From: Aradus depressus
Taxonomy: Eukaryota; Arthropoda; Insecta; Hemiptera; Aradidae
NCBI GenBank assembly: GCA_963662175.1
Contig: OY759227.1
Span: forward strand, 8,402,501-8,466,500
Direction: 5' to 3'
Length of the DNA: 64,000 nt
This document shows positions 32,097 to 44,794 of the stretch, piece by piece (positions within the stretch are counted from its first letter, which is position 1; every line of letters starts with the position of its first letter). Under the pieces are notes generated by a model, which was not told the DNA's origin, did not search any database, and saw nothing but the letters and a program-made list of their open reading frames with translations. A program made the position numbers and the translations under genes.

Positions 32097-34415
32097 CAAT
32101 TTCACATGTAGTATTTTTAAAAGCCAAATAGAAATATAAAGGTGTGTTGCGACCCAAAGTTTTGAACAGGAAGGGAGGTTGTGGAGGGTGGGGGATAAGT
32201 ATAAATATAGTGCTAACTCTTTAACGATTGTTCGGATTGTCACGAAATTTCACATGCAGTATTCCTGAAGGCCAAATAGAAAAATAAAGTGTGTGGTGTC
32301 CTAATGTTTTTAACGGGAGGGGGGGTTTTAGGGGGGCCTAAGTTTAATATAGTGCTAACTCTTTAACGATTGTTCGGATTGTCACGAAATTTAACATGTA
32401 GTATTCCTGAAGGCCAAATAGAAAAACAAGGTGTGTGGTGTCCCAAAGTTTTTGAACGAGAGGGGGGCTTGTGGAGGGGCTTAAGTATAAATATAGTGCT
32501 AACTCTTTAACGATTGGGCGGCTTGTCAGGAAATTTCACATGTAGTATTTTTAAAAGCCAAATAGAAATATAAAGGTGTGTTGCGACCCAAAGTTTTGAA
32601 CAGGAAGGGAGGTTGTGGAGGGGTGGGGGATAAGTAGAAATATAGTGCTAACTCTTTAACGATTGTTCGGATTGTCACGAAATTTAACATGTAGTATTCC
32701 TGAAAGCCAAATAGAAAAAAAAGGTGTATGGCGTCCCAAAGTTTTGAACGGCAGGGGGGGTTGTGATGGGGCCTAAGTATAAATAGAGAGCAAACTCTTC
32801 AACGGTTGATCGTATTGTCACGACATTTCACATGCAGTATTCCTGAAGGCCAAATAGAAAAATAAGGTGCGTGGCGTCCCAAAGTCTAAACGGGAGGGGA
32901 GGTGGAGGGGGGCGCAAGAATAAATATAGAGCTAACTGTTCAACGGTTGATTGTATTGTCACGAAATTTCACATGCAGTATTCCTGAAGGCCAAATAGAA
33001 AAATAAAGTGTGTGGTGTCCTAATGTTTTGAACGGGAGGGGGGGTTTTAGGGGGGCCTAAGTTTAATATAGTGCTAACTCTTTAACGATTGTTCGGATTG
33101 TCACGAAATTTAACATGTAGTATTCCTGAAGGCCAAATAGAAAAATGAGGTGTGTAGTGTCCCAAAGTTTTGAACGAGAGGGGGGGTTGTGGAGGGGCTT
33201 AAGTATAAATATAGTGCTAACTCTTTAACGATTGGTCGGCTTGTCACGAAATTTCACATGTAGTATTTTTAAAAGCCAAATAGAAATATAAGGTGTGTTG
33301 CGACCCAAAGTTTTGAACAGAAGGGGAGGTTGTGGAGGGGTGGGGGATTAGTATAAACATAGTGCTAACTCTTTAACGATTGGTCGAATTGTCATGAAAT
33401 TTCACATGTAGTATTTTTAAAATCCAAATAGGAAAAAAACGTGTATAGCGTCCCAATGTTTTGAACGGGAGGGGGGTTGTGGTGGGGCCTAAGTATAAAT
33501 ATAGAGCAAACTCTTCAACGGTTGATCGTATTGTCACGACATTTCACATGCAGTATTCCTCAAGGCCAAATAGAAAAATTAGGTGTGCGGCGTCCCAAAG
33601 TTTTGAACAGGAGGGGGGGTGGTGGGGGGTTCAAGTATAAATATAGAGCTAACTGTTCAACGGTTGATCGTATTGTCACGAAATTTCATATGCAGTGTTC
33701 CTGAAGGCCAAAAAGAAAAATAAGGTGTGTGGCGTCCCAAAGTTTTGAACGGGAGGGGGGGTTGTGCGGGGGCTTAAGTATAAATATAGTGCTAACTCTT
33801 TAACGATTGGTCAAATTGTCACGAAATTTAACATGTAGTATTCCTGAAGGCCAAATAGAAAAATAAAGTGTGTGGTGTCCTAATGTTTTGAACGGGAGGG
33901 GGGGTTTTAGGGGGGCCTAAGTTTAATATAGTGCTAACTCTTTAACGATTGTTCGGATTGTCACGAAATTCAACATGTAGTATTCCTGAAGGCCGAATAG
34001 AAAAATAAGGTGTGTAATGTCCCAAAGTTTTGAACGAGTGGGGGGGTTGTGGAGGGGCTTAAGTATAAATATAGTGCTAACTCTTTAACGATTGGTCGGC
34101 TTGTCACGAAATTTCACATGTAGTATTTTTAAAAGCCAAATAGAAATATAAGGTGTGTTGCGACCCAAAGTTTTGAACAGAAGGGGAGGTTGAGGGGGGC
34201 TCAAGTATATATATGGAGCTAACTCTTCAACGGTTGATCGTATTGTCACGAAATTTCACATGCAGTATTCTTGAAGGCCAAATAGAAAAATAAAGTGTGT
34301 GGTGTCCTAATGTTTTTAACGGGAGGGGGGGTTTTAGGGGGGCCTAAGTTTAATATAGTGCTAACTCTTTAACGATTGTTCGGCTTGTCACGAAATTTAA
34401 CATGTAGTATTCCTG
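31945..34415 (+). repeat. Segmental duplication, copy 2 (offset about 3166 bp)
   Basis: This is the partner of 28780-31250. Homology ends near 34425, where this copy has gaaaaataaggtgtctgg and the other gaaaaacaaggtgtgtgg. Confidence 0.65.
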
Positions 34416-34795
34416 AAGGCCAAATAGAAAAATAAGGTGTCTGGTGTCCCAAAGTTTTTGAACGGGAGGGAGGGTTGTGGGGGGGCCTAAGTATAAATAG
34501 TTGAGGGGGGCTCAAGTATATATATGGAGCTAACTCTTCAACGGTTGATCGTATTGTCACGAAATTTTCACATGCAGTGTTCCTGAAGGCCAAATAGAAA
34601 AACAAGGTGTGTGGCGTCCCAAAGTTTTGAACGGGAGGGGGGGTGGTGGGGGGCTCAAGTATAAATATAGAGCTAACTTTTCAACGGTTGATCGCATTGT
34701 CACGAAATTTCATATGCAGTGTTCCTGAAGGCCAAATAGAAAAACAAGGTGTGTGGCGTCCCAAAGTTTTGAACGGGAGGGGGGGTTGTGCGGGG
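33283..34795 (+). repeat. Segmental duplication, copy 1 (offset 6107 bp)
   Basis: About 1.5 kb matches 39390-40901, including the rare ggtgtgtaatgtccc and gaaattcaacatg variants. An extra T near 34565 shifts the offset by one. Confidence 0.7.
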
Positions 34796-35856
34796 GCTTA
34801 AGTATATATATGGAGCTAACTCTTCAACGGTTGATCGTATTGTCACGAAATTTCACATGCAGTATTCTTGAAGGCCAAATAGAAAAATAAGGTGTGTAGT
34901 GTCCCAAAGTTTTGAACGAGAGGGGGGGTTGTGGAGGGGCTTAAGTATAAATATAGTGCTAACTCTTTAACGATTGGTCGGCTTGTCACGAAATTTCACA
35001 TGTAGTATTTTTAAAAGCCAAATAGAAATATAAGGTGTGTTGCGACCCAAAGTTTTGAACAGAAGGGGAGGTTGTGATGGGACCTAAGTATAAATAGAGA
35101 GCAAACTCTTCAACGGTTGATCGTATTGTCACGACATTTCACATGCAGTATTCCTGAAGGCCAAATAGAAAAATAAGGTGCGTGGCGTCCCAAAGTCTTG
35201 AACGGGAGGGGAGGTGGAGGGGGGCGCAAGAATAAATATAGAGCTAACTGTTCAACGGTTGATTGTATTGTCACGAAATTTCACATGCAGTATTCCTGAA
35301 GGCCAAATAGAAAAATAAAGTGTGTGGTGTCCTAATGTTTTTAACGGGAGGGGGGGTTTTAGGGGGGCCTAAGTTTAATATAGTGCTAACTCTTTAACGA
35401 TTGTTCGGCTTGTCACGAAATTTAACATGTAGTATTCCTGAAGGCCAAATAGAAAAATAAGGTGTCTGGTGTCCCAAAGTTTTTGAACGGGAGGGAGGGT
35501 TGTGGGGGGGCCTAAGTATAAATAGTTGAGGGGGGCTCAAGTATATATATGGAGCTAACTCTTCAACGGTTGATCGTATTGTCACGAAATTTCACATGCA
35601 GTGTTCCTGAAGGCCAAATAGAAAAACAAGGTGTGTGGCGTCCCAAAGTTTTGAACGGGAGGGGGGGTGGTGGGGGGCTCAAGTATAAATATAGAGCTAA
35701 CTTTTCAACGGTTGATCGCATTGTCACGAAATTTCATATGCAGTGTTCCTGAAGGCCAAATAGAAAAACAAGGTGTGTGGCGTCCCAAAGTTTTGAACGG
35801 GAGGGGGGGTTGTGCGGGGGCTTAAGTATAAATATAGTGCTAACTCTTTAACGATT

Positions 35857-36597
35857 GGTCGGCTTGTCACGAAATTTCACATGTAGTATTTTTAAAAGCC
35901 AAATAGAAATATAAGGTGTGTTGCGACCCAAAGTTTTGAACAGAAGGGGAGGTTGAGGGGGGCTCAAGTATATATATGGAGCTAACTCTTCAACGGTTGA
36001 TCGTATTGTCACGAAATTTCACATGCAGTATTCTTGAAGGCCAAATAGAAAAATAAAGTGTGTGGTGTCCTAATGTTTTTAACGGGAGGGGGGGTTTTAG
36101 GGGGGCCTAAGTTTAATATAGTGCTAACTCTTTAACGATTGTTCGGCTTGTCACGAAATTTAACATGTAGTATTCCTGAAGGCCAAATAGAAAAATAAGG
36201 TGTCTGGTGTCCCAAAGTTTTTGAACGGGAGGGAGGGTTGTGGGGGGGCCTAAGTATAAATAGTTGAGGGGGGCTCAAGTTAATATATATGGAGCTAACT
36301 CTTCAACGGTTGATCGTATTGTCACGAAATTTCACATGCAGTGTTCCTGAAGGCCAAATAGAAAAACAAGGTGTGTGGCGTCCCAAAGTTTTGAACGGGA
36401 GGGGGGGTGGTGGGGGGCTCAAGTATAAATATAGAGCTAACTTTTCAACGGTTGATCGCATTGTCACGAAATTTCATATGCAGTGTTCCTGAAGGCCAAA
36501 TAGAAAAACAAGGTGTGTGGCGTCCCAAAGTTTTGAACGGGAGGGGGGGTTGTGCGGGGGCTTAAGTATAAATATAGTGCTAACTCTTTAACGATTG
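35857..36597 (+). repeat. 738-bp pentamer, isolated unit
   Basis: This is one unit of the same five-monomer pattern as the 40.2-44.8 kb array, measured between ggtcggcttg markers (740 bp, with a 2-bp difference at aagttaatatatatgg near 36279). Confidence 0.7.
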
Positions 36598-39396
36598 GTC
36601 GGCTTGTCACGAAATTTCACATGTAGTATTTTTAAAAGCCAAATAGAAATATAAGGTGTGTGGTGTCCTAATGTTTTGAACGGGAAGGGGGGTTTTAGGG
36701 GGGCCTAAGTTTAATATAGTGCTAACTCTTTAACGATTGTTCGGATTGTCACGAAATTGAACATGTAGTATTCCTGAAGGCCGAATAGAAAAATAAGGTG
36801 TGTAGTGTCCCAAAGTTTTGAACGAGAGGGGGGGTTGTGGAGGGGCTTAAGTATAAATATAGTGCTAACTCTTTAACGATTGGTCGGCTTGTCACGAAAT
36901 TTCACATGTAGTATTTTTAAAAGCCAAATAGAAATATAAGGTGTGTTGCGACCCAAAGTTTTGAACAGAAGGGGAGGTTGAGGGGGGCTCAAGTATATAT
37001 ATGGAGCTAACTCTTCAACGGTTGATCGTATTGTCACGAAATTTCACATGCAGTATTCCTGAAGGCCAAATAGAAAAATAAAGTGTGTGGTGTCCTAATG
37101 TTTTTAACGGGAGGGGGGGTTTTAGGGGGGCCTAAGTTTAATATAGTACTAACTCTTTAACGATTGTTCGGATTGTCACGAAATTTAACATGTAGTATTC
37201 CTGAAGGCCAAATAGAAAAATAAGGTGTCTGGTGTCCCAAAGTTTTTGAACGGGAGGGAGGGTTGTGGGGGGGCCTAAGTATAAATATAAGTATAAATAG
37301 TTGAGGGGGGCTCAAGTATATATATGGAGCTAACTCTTCAACGGTTGATCGTATTGTCACGAAATTTCACATGCAGTGTTCCTGAAGGCCAAATAGAAAA
37401 ACAAGGTGTGTGGCGTCCCAAAGTTTTGAACGGGAGGGGGGGTGGGGGGGGGGCTCAAGTATAAATATAGAGCTAACTTTTCAACGGTTGATCGCATTGT
37501 CACGAAATTTCATATGCAGTGTTCCTGAAGGCCAAATAGAAAAACAAGGTGTGTGGCGTCCCAAAGTTTTGAACGGGAGGGGGGGTTGTGCGGGGGCTAA
37601 AGTATAAATATAGTGCTAACTCTTTAACGATTGGTCGAATTGTCATGAAATTTCACATGCCGTTGTCCTGAAGGCCAAATAGAAAAAAAAGGTGTGTGGC
37701 GTCCCAAAGTTTTGAACGGCAGGGGGGGTAGTGATGGGGCCTAAGTATAAATATAGAGCAAACTCTTCAATGGTTGATCGTATTGTCACGACATTTGACA
37801 TGCAGTATTCCTGAAGGCCAAATAGAAAAATAAGGTGTGTGGTGTCCCAATGTTTTTGATCGGGAGGGAGGGTTGTGAGGGGCTCAAGTATAAATATAGA
37901 GCTAACTCTTTAACGATTTGTCGGCTTGTCACGAAATTTCACATGTAGTATTTTTAAAAGTCAAATGGAAATATAAAGGTGTGTAGCGTCCCAATGTTTT
38001 GAACGGGAGGGGGGTTGTGGTGGGGCCTAAGTATAAATATAGAGCAAACTCTTCAACGGTTGATCGTATTGTCACGACATTTGACATGCAGTATTCCTGA
38101 AGGCCAAATAGAAAAATAAGGTGTGTGGTGTCCCAAAGTTTTTGATCGGGAGGGAGGGTTGTGGGGGGCTCAAGTATAAATATAGAGCTAACTCTTCAAC
38201 GGTTGATCGTATTGTCACGAAATTTTACATGCAGTATTCCTGAAGGCCAACAAAAAATAAGGTGTGTAGTGTCCCAACGTTTTGAACGAGAGGGGGCCTT
38301 TGGAGGGGCTTAAGTATAAATATAGTGCTAACTCTTTAACGATTGTTCGGATTGTCACGAAATTTAACATGTAGTATTCCTGAAAGCCAAATAGAAAAAA
38401 AGGTATATGGCGTCCCAAAGTTTTGAACGGCAGGGGGGGTTGTGATGGGGCCTAAGTATAAATAGAGAGCACACTCTTCAACGGTTGATCGTATTGTCAC
38501 GACATTTCACATGCAGTATTCCTGAAGGCCAAATAGAAAAATAAGGTGCGTGGCGTCCCAAAGTCTTGAACGGGAGGGGAGGTGGAGGGGGGCGCAAGAA
38601 TAAATATAGAGCTAACTGTTCAACGATTGATTGTATTGTCACGAAATTTCACATGCAGTGTTCCTTAAGGCCAAATAGAAAAATAAGGTGTATGGCGTCC
38701 CAAAGTTTTGAACGGGAGGATGGGTTGTGCGGGGGCTTAAGTATAAATATAGTGCTAACTCTTTAACGATTGGTCAAATTGTCACGAAATTTAACATGTA
38801 GTATTCCTGAAGGCCAAATAGAAAAATAAAGTGTGTGGTGTCCTAATGTTTTGAACGGGAGGGGGGGTTTTAGGGGGGCCTAAGTTTAATATAGAGCAAA
38901 CTCTTTAACGGTTGATGGTATTGTCACGACATTTCACATGCAGTATTCCTGAAGGCCAAATAGAAAAATAAGGTGTGTGGCGTCCCAAAGTTTTGAACAG
39001 CAGGGGGGGTTGTGATGGGGCCTAAGTATAAATATAGAGCAAACTCTTCAATGGTTGATCGTATTGTCACGAAATTTCAAATGCAGTATTCCTGAAGGCC
39101 AAATAGAAAAATAAGGTGTGTGGCGTCCCAAAGTTTTGAACGGGAGAGGGAGTTGTGGGGGGCCTAAGTATAAATATAGTAGATGTTTGTTAGCGACTGT
39201 AGAATTCAAAATTCTGGGGGTATTGAGGCCCCCGTGGTATTGAGGCCCCCCTGTAGAATTCAAAATTCTGGGACTATTGAGGGTCATTGACTGACCCTGA
39301 ATACCCACAGAATTATAAATATAGAGCAAACTCTTCAACGGTTGATCGTATTGTCACATTTCACATGCAGTATTCCTGAAGGCCAAATAGAAATAT
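36260..39396 (+). repeat. Segmental duplication, copy 1 (offset 8196-8197 bp)
   Basis: About 3.1 kb, including hairpin element copy 3, matches 44457-47592. Shared private variants include cacgaaattgaacatg (36756), catgccgttgtcc (37658), gtcaaatggaaat (37968) and ggccaacaaaaaataagg (38245). Similarity stops at 39396/47592 within a monomer. Confidence 0.8.
39211..39313 (+). repeat. 103-bp hairpin element, copy 3
   Basis: Same 103-bp layout; the right arm reads accctgaatacccacag, with one change not shared by copy 4. The lead tagatgtttgttagcgactg precedes it. Confidence 0.75.
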
Positions 39397-40901
39397 AAGG
39401 TGTGTTGCGTCCCAAAGTTTTGAACAGAAGGGGAGGTTGTGGAGGGGTGGGGGATTAGTATAAATATAGTGCTAACTCTTTAACGATTGGTCGAATTGTC
39501 ATGAAATTTCACATGTAGTATTTTTAAAATCCAAATAGGAAAAAAACGTGTATAGCGTCCCAATGTTTTGAACGGGAGGGGGGTTGTGGTGGGGCCTAAG
39601 TATAAATATAGAGCAAACTCTTCAACGGTTGATCGTATTGTCACGACATTTCACATGCAGTATTCCTCAAGGCCAAATAGAAAAATTAGGTGTGCGGCGT
39701 CCCAAAGTTTTGAACAGGAGGGGGGGTGGTGGGGGGTTCAAGTATAAATATAGAGCTAACTGTTCAACGGTTGATCGTATTGTCACGAAATTTCATATGC
39801 AGTGTTCCTGAAGGCCAAAAAGAAAAATAAGGTGTGTGGCGTCCCAAAGTTTTGAACGGGAGGGGGGGTTGTGCGGGGGCTTAAGTATAAATATAGTGCT
39901 AACTCTTTAACGATTGGTCAAATTGTCACGAAATTTAACATGTAGTATTCCTGAAGGCCAAATAGAAAAATAAAGTGTGTGGTGTCCTAATGTTTTGAAC
40001 GGGAGGGGGGGTTTTAGGGGGGCCTAAGTTTAATATAGTGCTAACTCTTTAACGATTGTTCGGATTGTCACGAAATTCAACATGTAGTATTCCTGAAGGC
40101 CGAATAGAAAAATAAGGTGTGTAATGTCCCAAAGTTTTGAACGAGAGGGGGGGTTGTGGAGGGGCTTAAGTATAAATATAGTGCTAACTCTTTAACGATT
40201 GGTCGGCTTGTCACGAAATTTCACATGTAGTATTTTTAAAAGCCAAATAGAAATATAAGGTGTGTTGCGACCCAATGTTTTGAACAGAAGGGGAGGTTGA
40301 GGGGGGCTCAAGTATATATATGGAGCTAACTCTTCAACGGTTGATCGTATTGTCACGAAATTTCACATGCAGTATTCTTGAAGGCCAAATAGAAAAATAA
40401 AGTGTGTGGTGTCCTAATGTTTTTAACGGGAGGGGGGGTTTTAGGGGGGCCTAAGTTTAATATAGTGCTAACTCTTTAACGATTGTTCGGCTTGTCACGA
40501 AATTTAACATGTAGTATTCCTGAAGGCCAAATAGAAAAATAAGGTGTCTGGTGTCCCAAAGTTTTTGAACGGGAGGGAGGGTTGTGGGGGGGCCTAAGTA
40601 TAAATAGTTGAGGGGGGCTCAAGTATATATATGGAGCTAACTCTTCAACGGTTGATCGTATTGTCACGAAATTTCACATGCAGTGTTCCTGAAGGCCAAA
40701 TAGAAAAACAAGGTGTGTGGCGTCCCAAAGTTTTGAACGGGAGGGGGGGTGGTGGGGGGCTCAAGTATAAATATAGAGCTAACTTTTCAACGGTTGATCG
40801 CATTGTCACGAAATTTCATATGCAGTGTTCCTGAAGGCCAAATAGAAAAACAAGGTGTGTGGCGTCCCAAAGTTTTGAACGGGAGGGGGGGTTGTGCGGG
40901 G
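39390..40901 (+). repeat. Segmental duplication, copy 2 (offset 6107 bp)
   Basis: This is the partner of 33283-34795. It leads directly into the 738-bp pentamer array. Confidence 0.7.
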
Positions 40902-43900
40902 GCTTAACTATAAATATAGTGCTAACTCTTTAACGATTGGTCGGCTTGTCACGAAATTTCACATGTAGTATTTTTAAAAGCCAAATAGAAATATAAGGTG
41001 TGTTGCGACCCAAAGTTTTGAACAGAAGGGGAGGTTGAGGGGGGCTCAAGTATATATATGGAGCTAACTCTTCAACGGTTGATCGTATTGTCACGAAATT
41101 TCACATGCAGTATTCTTGAAGGCCAAATAGAAAAATAAAGTGTGTGGTGTCCTAATGTTTTTAACGGGAGGGGGGGTTTTAGGGGGGCCTAAGTTTAATA
41201 TAGTGCTAACTCTTTAACGATTGTTCGGCTTGTCACGAAATTTAACATGTAGTATTCCTGAAGGCCAAATAGAAAAATAAGGTGTCTGGTGTCCCAAAGT
41301 TTTTGAACGGGAGGGAGGGTTGTGGGGGGGCCTAAGTATAAATAGTTGAGGGGGGCTCAAGTATATATATGGAGCTAACTCTTCAACGGTTGATCGTATT
41401 GTCACGAAATTTCACATGCAGTGTTCCTGAAGGCCAAATAGAAAAACAAGGTGTGTGGCGTCCCAAAGTTTTGAACGGGAGGGGGGGTGGTGGGGGGCTC
41501 AAGTATAAATATAGAGCTAAATTTTCAACGGTTGATCGCATTGTCACGAAATTTCATATGCAGTGTTCCTGAAGGCCAAATAGAAAAACAAGGTGTGTGG
41601 CGTCCCAAAGTTTTGAACGGGAGGGGGGGTTGTGCGGGGGCTTAAGTATAAATATAGTGCTAACTCTTTAACGATTGGTCGGCTTGTCACGAAATTTCAC
41701 ATGTAGTATTTTTAAAAGCCAAATAGAAATATAAGGTGTGTTGCGACCCAAAGTTTTGAACAGAAGGGGAGGTTGAGGGGGGCTCAAATATATATATGGA
41801 GCTAACTCTTCAACGGTTGATCGTATTGTCACGAAATTTCACATGCAGTATTCTTGAAGGCCAAATAGAAAAATAAAGTGTGTGGTGTCCTAATGTTTTT
41901 AACGGGAGGGGGGGTTTTAGGGGGGCCTAAGTTTAATATAGTGCTAACTCTTTAACGATTGTTCGGCTTGTCACGAAATTTAACATGTAGTATTCCTGAA
42001 GGCCAAATAGAAAAATAAGGTGTCTGGTGTCCCAAAGTTTTTGAACGGGAGGGAGGGTTGTGGGGGGGCCTAAGTATAAATAGTTGAGGGGGGCTCAAGT
42101 ATATATATGGAGCTAACTCTTCAACGGTTGATCGTATTGTCACGAAATTTCACATGCAGTGTTCCTGAAGGCCAAATAGAAAAACAAGGTGTGTGGCGTC
42201 CCAAAGTTTTGAACGGGAGGGGGGGTGGTGGGGGGCTCAAGTATAAATATAGAGCTAAATTTTCAACGGTTGATCGCATTGTCACGAAATTTCATATGCA
42301 GTGTTCCTGAAGGCCAAATAGAAAAACAAGGTGTGTGGCGTCCCAAAGTTTTGAACGGGAGGGGGGGTTGTGCGGGGGCTTAAGTATAAATATAGTGCTA
42401 ACTCTTTAACGATTGGTCGGCTTGTCACGAAATTTCACATGTAGTATTTTTAAAAGCCAAATAGAAATATAAGGTGTGTTGCGACCCAAAGTTTTGAACA
42501 GAAGGGGAGGTTGAGGGGGGCTCAAGTATATATATGGAGCTAACTCTTCAACGGTTGATCGTATTGTCACGAAATTTCACATGCAGTATTCCTGAGACCA
42601 AATAGAAAAATAAAGTGTGTGGTGTCCTAATGTTTTTAACGGGAGGGGGGGTTTTAGGGGGGCCTAAGTTTAATATAGTACTAACTCTTTAACGATTGTT
42701 CGGATTGTCACGAAATTTAACATGTAGTATTCCTGAAGGCCAAATAGAAAAATAAGGTGTCTGGTGTCCCAAAGTTTTTGAACGGGAGGGAGGGATGTGG
42801 GGGGGCCTAAGTATAAATATAAGTATAAATAGTTGAGGGGGGCTCAAGTATATATATGGAGCTAACTCTTCAACGGTTGATCGTATTGTCACGAAATTTC
42901 ACATGCAGTGTTCCTGAAGGCCAAATAGAAAAACAAGGTGTGTGGCGTCCCAAAGTTTTGAACGGGAGGGGGGGTGGTGGGGGGCTCAAGTATAAATATA
43001 GAGCTAACTTTTCAACGGTTGATCGCATTGTCACGAAATTTCATATGCAGTGTTCCTGAAGGCCAAATAGAAAAACAAGGTGTGTGGCGTCCCAAAGTTT
43101 TGAACGGGAGGGGGGGTGGTGGGGGGCTCAAGTATAAATATAGAGCTAAATTTTCAACGGTTGATCGCATTGTCACGAAATTTCATATGCAGTGTTCCTG
43201 AAGGCCAAATAGAAAAACAAGGTGTGTGGCGTCCCAAAGTTTTGAACGGGAGGGGGGGTTGTGCGGGGGCTTAAGTATAAATATAGTGCTAACTCTTTAA
43301 CGATTGGTCGGCTTGTCACGAAATTTCACATGTAGTATTTTTAAAAGCCAAATAGAAATATAAGGTGTGTTGCGACCCAAAGTTTTGAACAGAAGGGGAG
43401 GTTGAGGGGGGCTCAAATATATATATGGAGCTAACTCTTCAACGGTTGATCGTATTGTCACGAAATTTCACATGCAGTATTCTTGAAGGCCAAATAGAAA
43501 AATAAAGTGTGTGGTGTCCTAATGTTTTTAACGGGAGGGGGGGTTTTAGGGGGGCCTAAGTTTAATATAGTGCTAACTCTTTAACGATTGTTCGGCTTGT
43601 CACGAAATTTAACATGTAGTATTCCTGAAGGCCAAATAGAAAAATAAGGTGTCTGGTGTCCCAAAGTTTTTGAACGGGAGGGAGGGTTGTGGGGGGGCCT
43701 AAGTATAAATAGTTGAGGGGGGCTCAAGTATATATATGGAGCTAACTCTTCAACGGTTGATCGTATTTTCACGAAATTTCACATGCAGTGTTCCTGAAGG
43801 CCAAATAGAAAAACAAGGTGTGTGGCGTCCCAAAGTTTTGAACGGGAGGGGGGGTGGTGGGGGGCTCAAGTATAAATATAGAGCTAAATTTTCAACGGTT

Positions 43901-44794
43901 GATCGCATTGTCACGAAATTTCATATGCAGTGTTCCTGAAGGCCAAATAGAAAAACAAGGTGTGTGGCGTCCCAAAGTTTTGAACGGGAGGGGGGGTTGT
44001 GCGGGGGCTTAAGTATAAATATAGTGCTAACTCTTTAACGATTGGTCGGCTTGTCACGAAATTTCACATGTAGTATTTTTAAAAGCCAAATAGAAATATA
44101 AGGTGTGTTGCGACCCAAAGTTTTGAACAGAAGGGGAGGTTGAGGGGGGCTCAAGTATATATATGGAGCTAACTCTTCAACGGTTGATCGTATTGTCACG
44201 AAATTTCACATGCAGTATTCCTGAAGGCCAAATAGAAAAATAAAGTGTGTGGTGTCCTAATGTTTTTAACGGGAGGGGGGGTTTTAGGGGGGCCTAAGTT
44301 TAATATAGTACTAACTCTTTAACGATTGTTCGGATTGTCACGAAATTTAACATGTAGTATTCCTGAAGGCCAAATAGAAAAATAAGGTGTCTGGTGTCCC
44401 AAAGTTTTTGAACGGGAGGGAGGGTTGTGGGGGGGCCTAAGTATAAATATAAGTATAAATAGTTGAGGGGGGCTCAAGTATATATATGGAGCTAACTCTT
44501 CAACGGTTGATCGTATTGTCACGAAATTTCACATGCAGTGTTCCTGAAGGCCAAATAGAAAAACAAGGTGTGTGGCGTCCCAAAGTTTTGAACGGGAGGG
44601 GGGGTGGTGGGGGGCTCAAGTATAAATATAGAGCTAACTTTTCAACGGTTGATCGCATTGTCACGAAATTTCATATGCAGTGTTCCTGAAGGCCAAATAG
44701 AAAAACAAGGTGTGTGGCGTCCCAAAGTTTTGAACGGGAGGGGGGGTTGTGCGGGGGCTTAAGTATAAATATAGTGCTAACTCTTTAACGATTG
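40201..44794 (+). repeat. 738-bp pentameric higher-order array
   Basis: The ggtcggcttg marker recurs at 40201, 40939, 41677 and 42415 (three exact 738-bp steps), then 43306 (891), 44044 (738) and 44794 (750). Each unit has five monomers: ggtcggcttg type B, tatatatatggagc, gtttaatatag, a short gtataaatagttgagg join with tatatatatggagc again, and a cttttcaacgg/cgcattg type. The 891 step contains one extra monomer (near 42974-43115) plus a 12-bp gtataaatataa insertion; the 750 step contains the 12-bp insertion alone. Confidence 0.88.
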
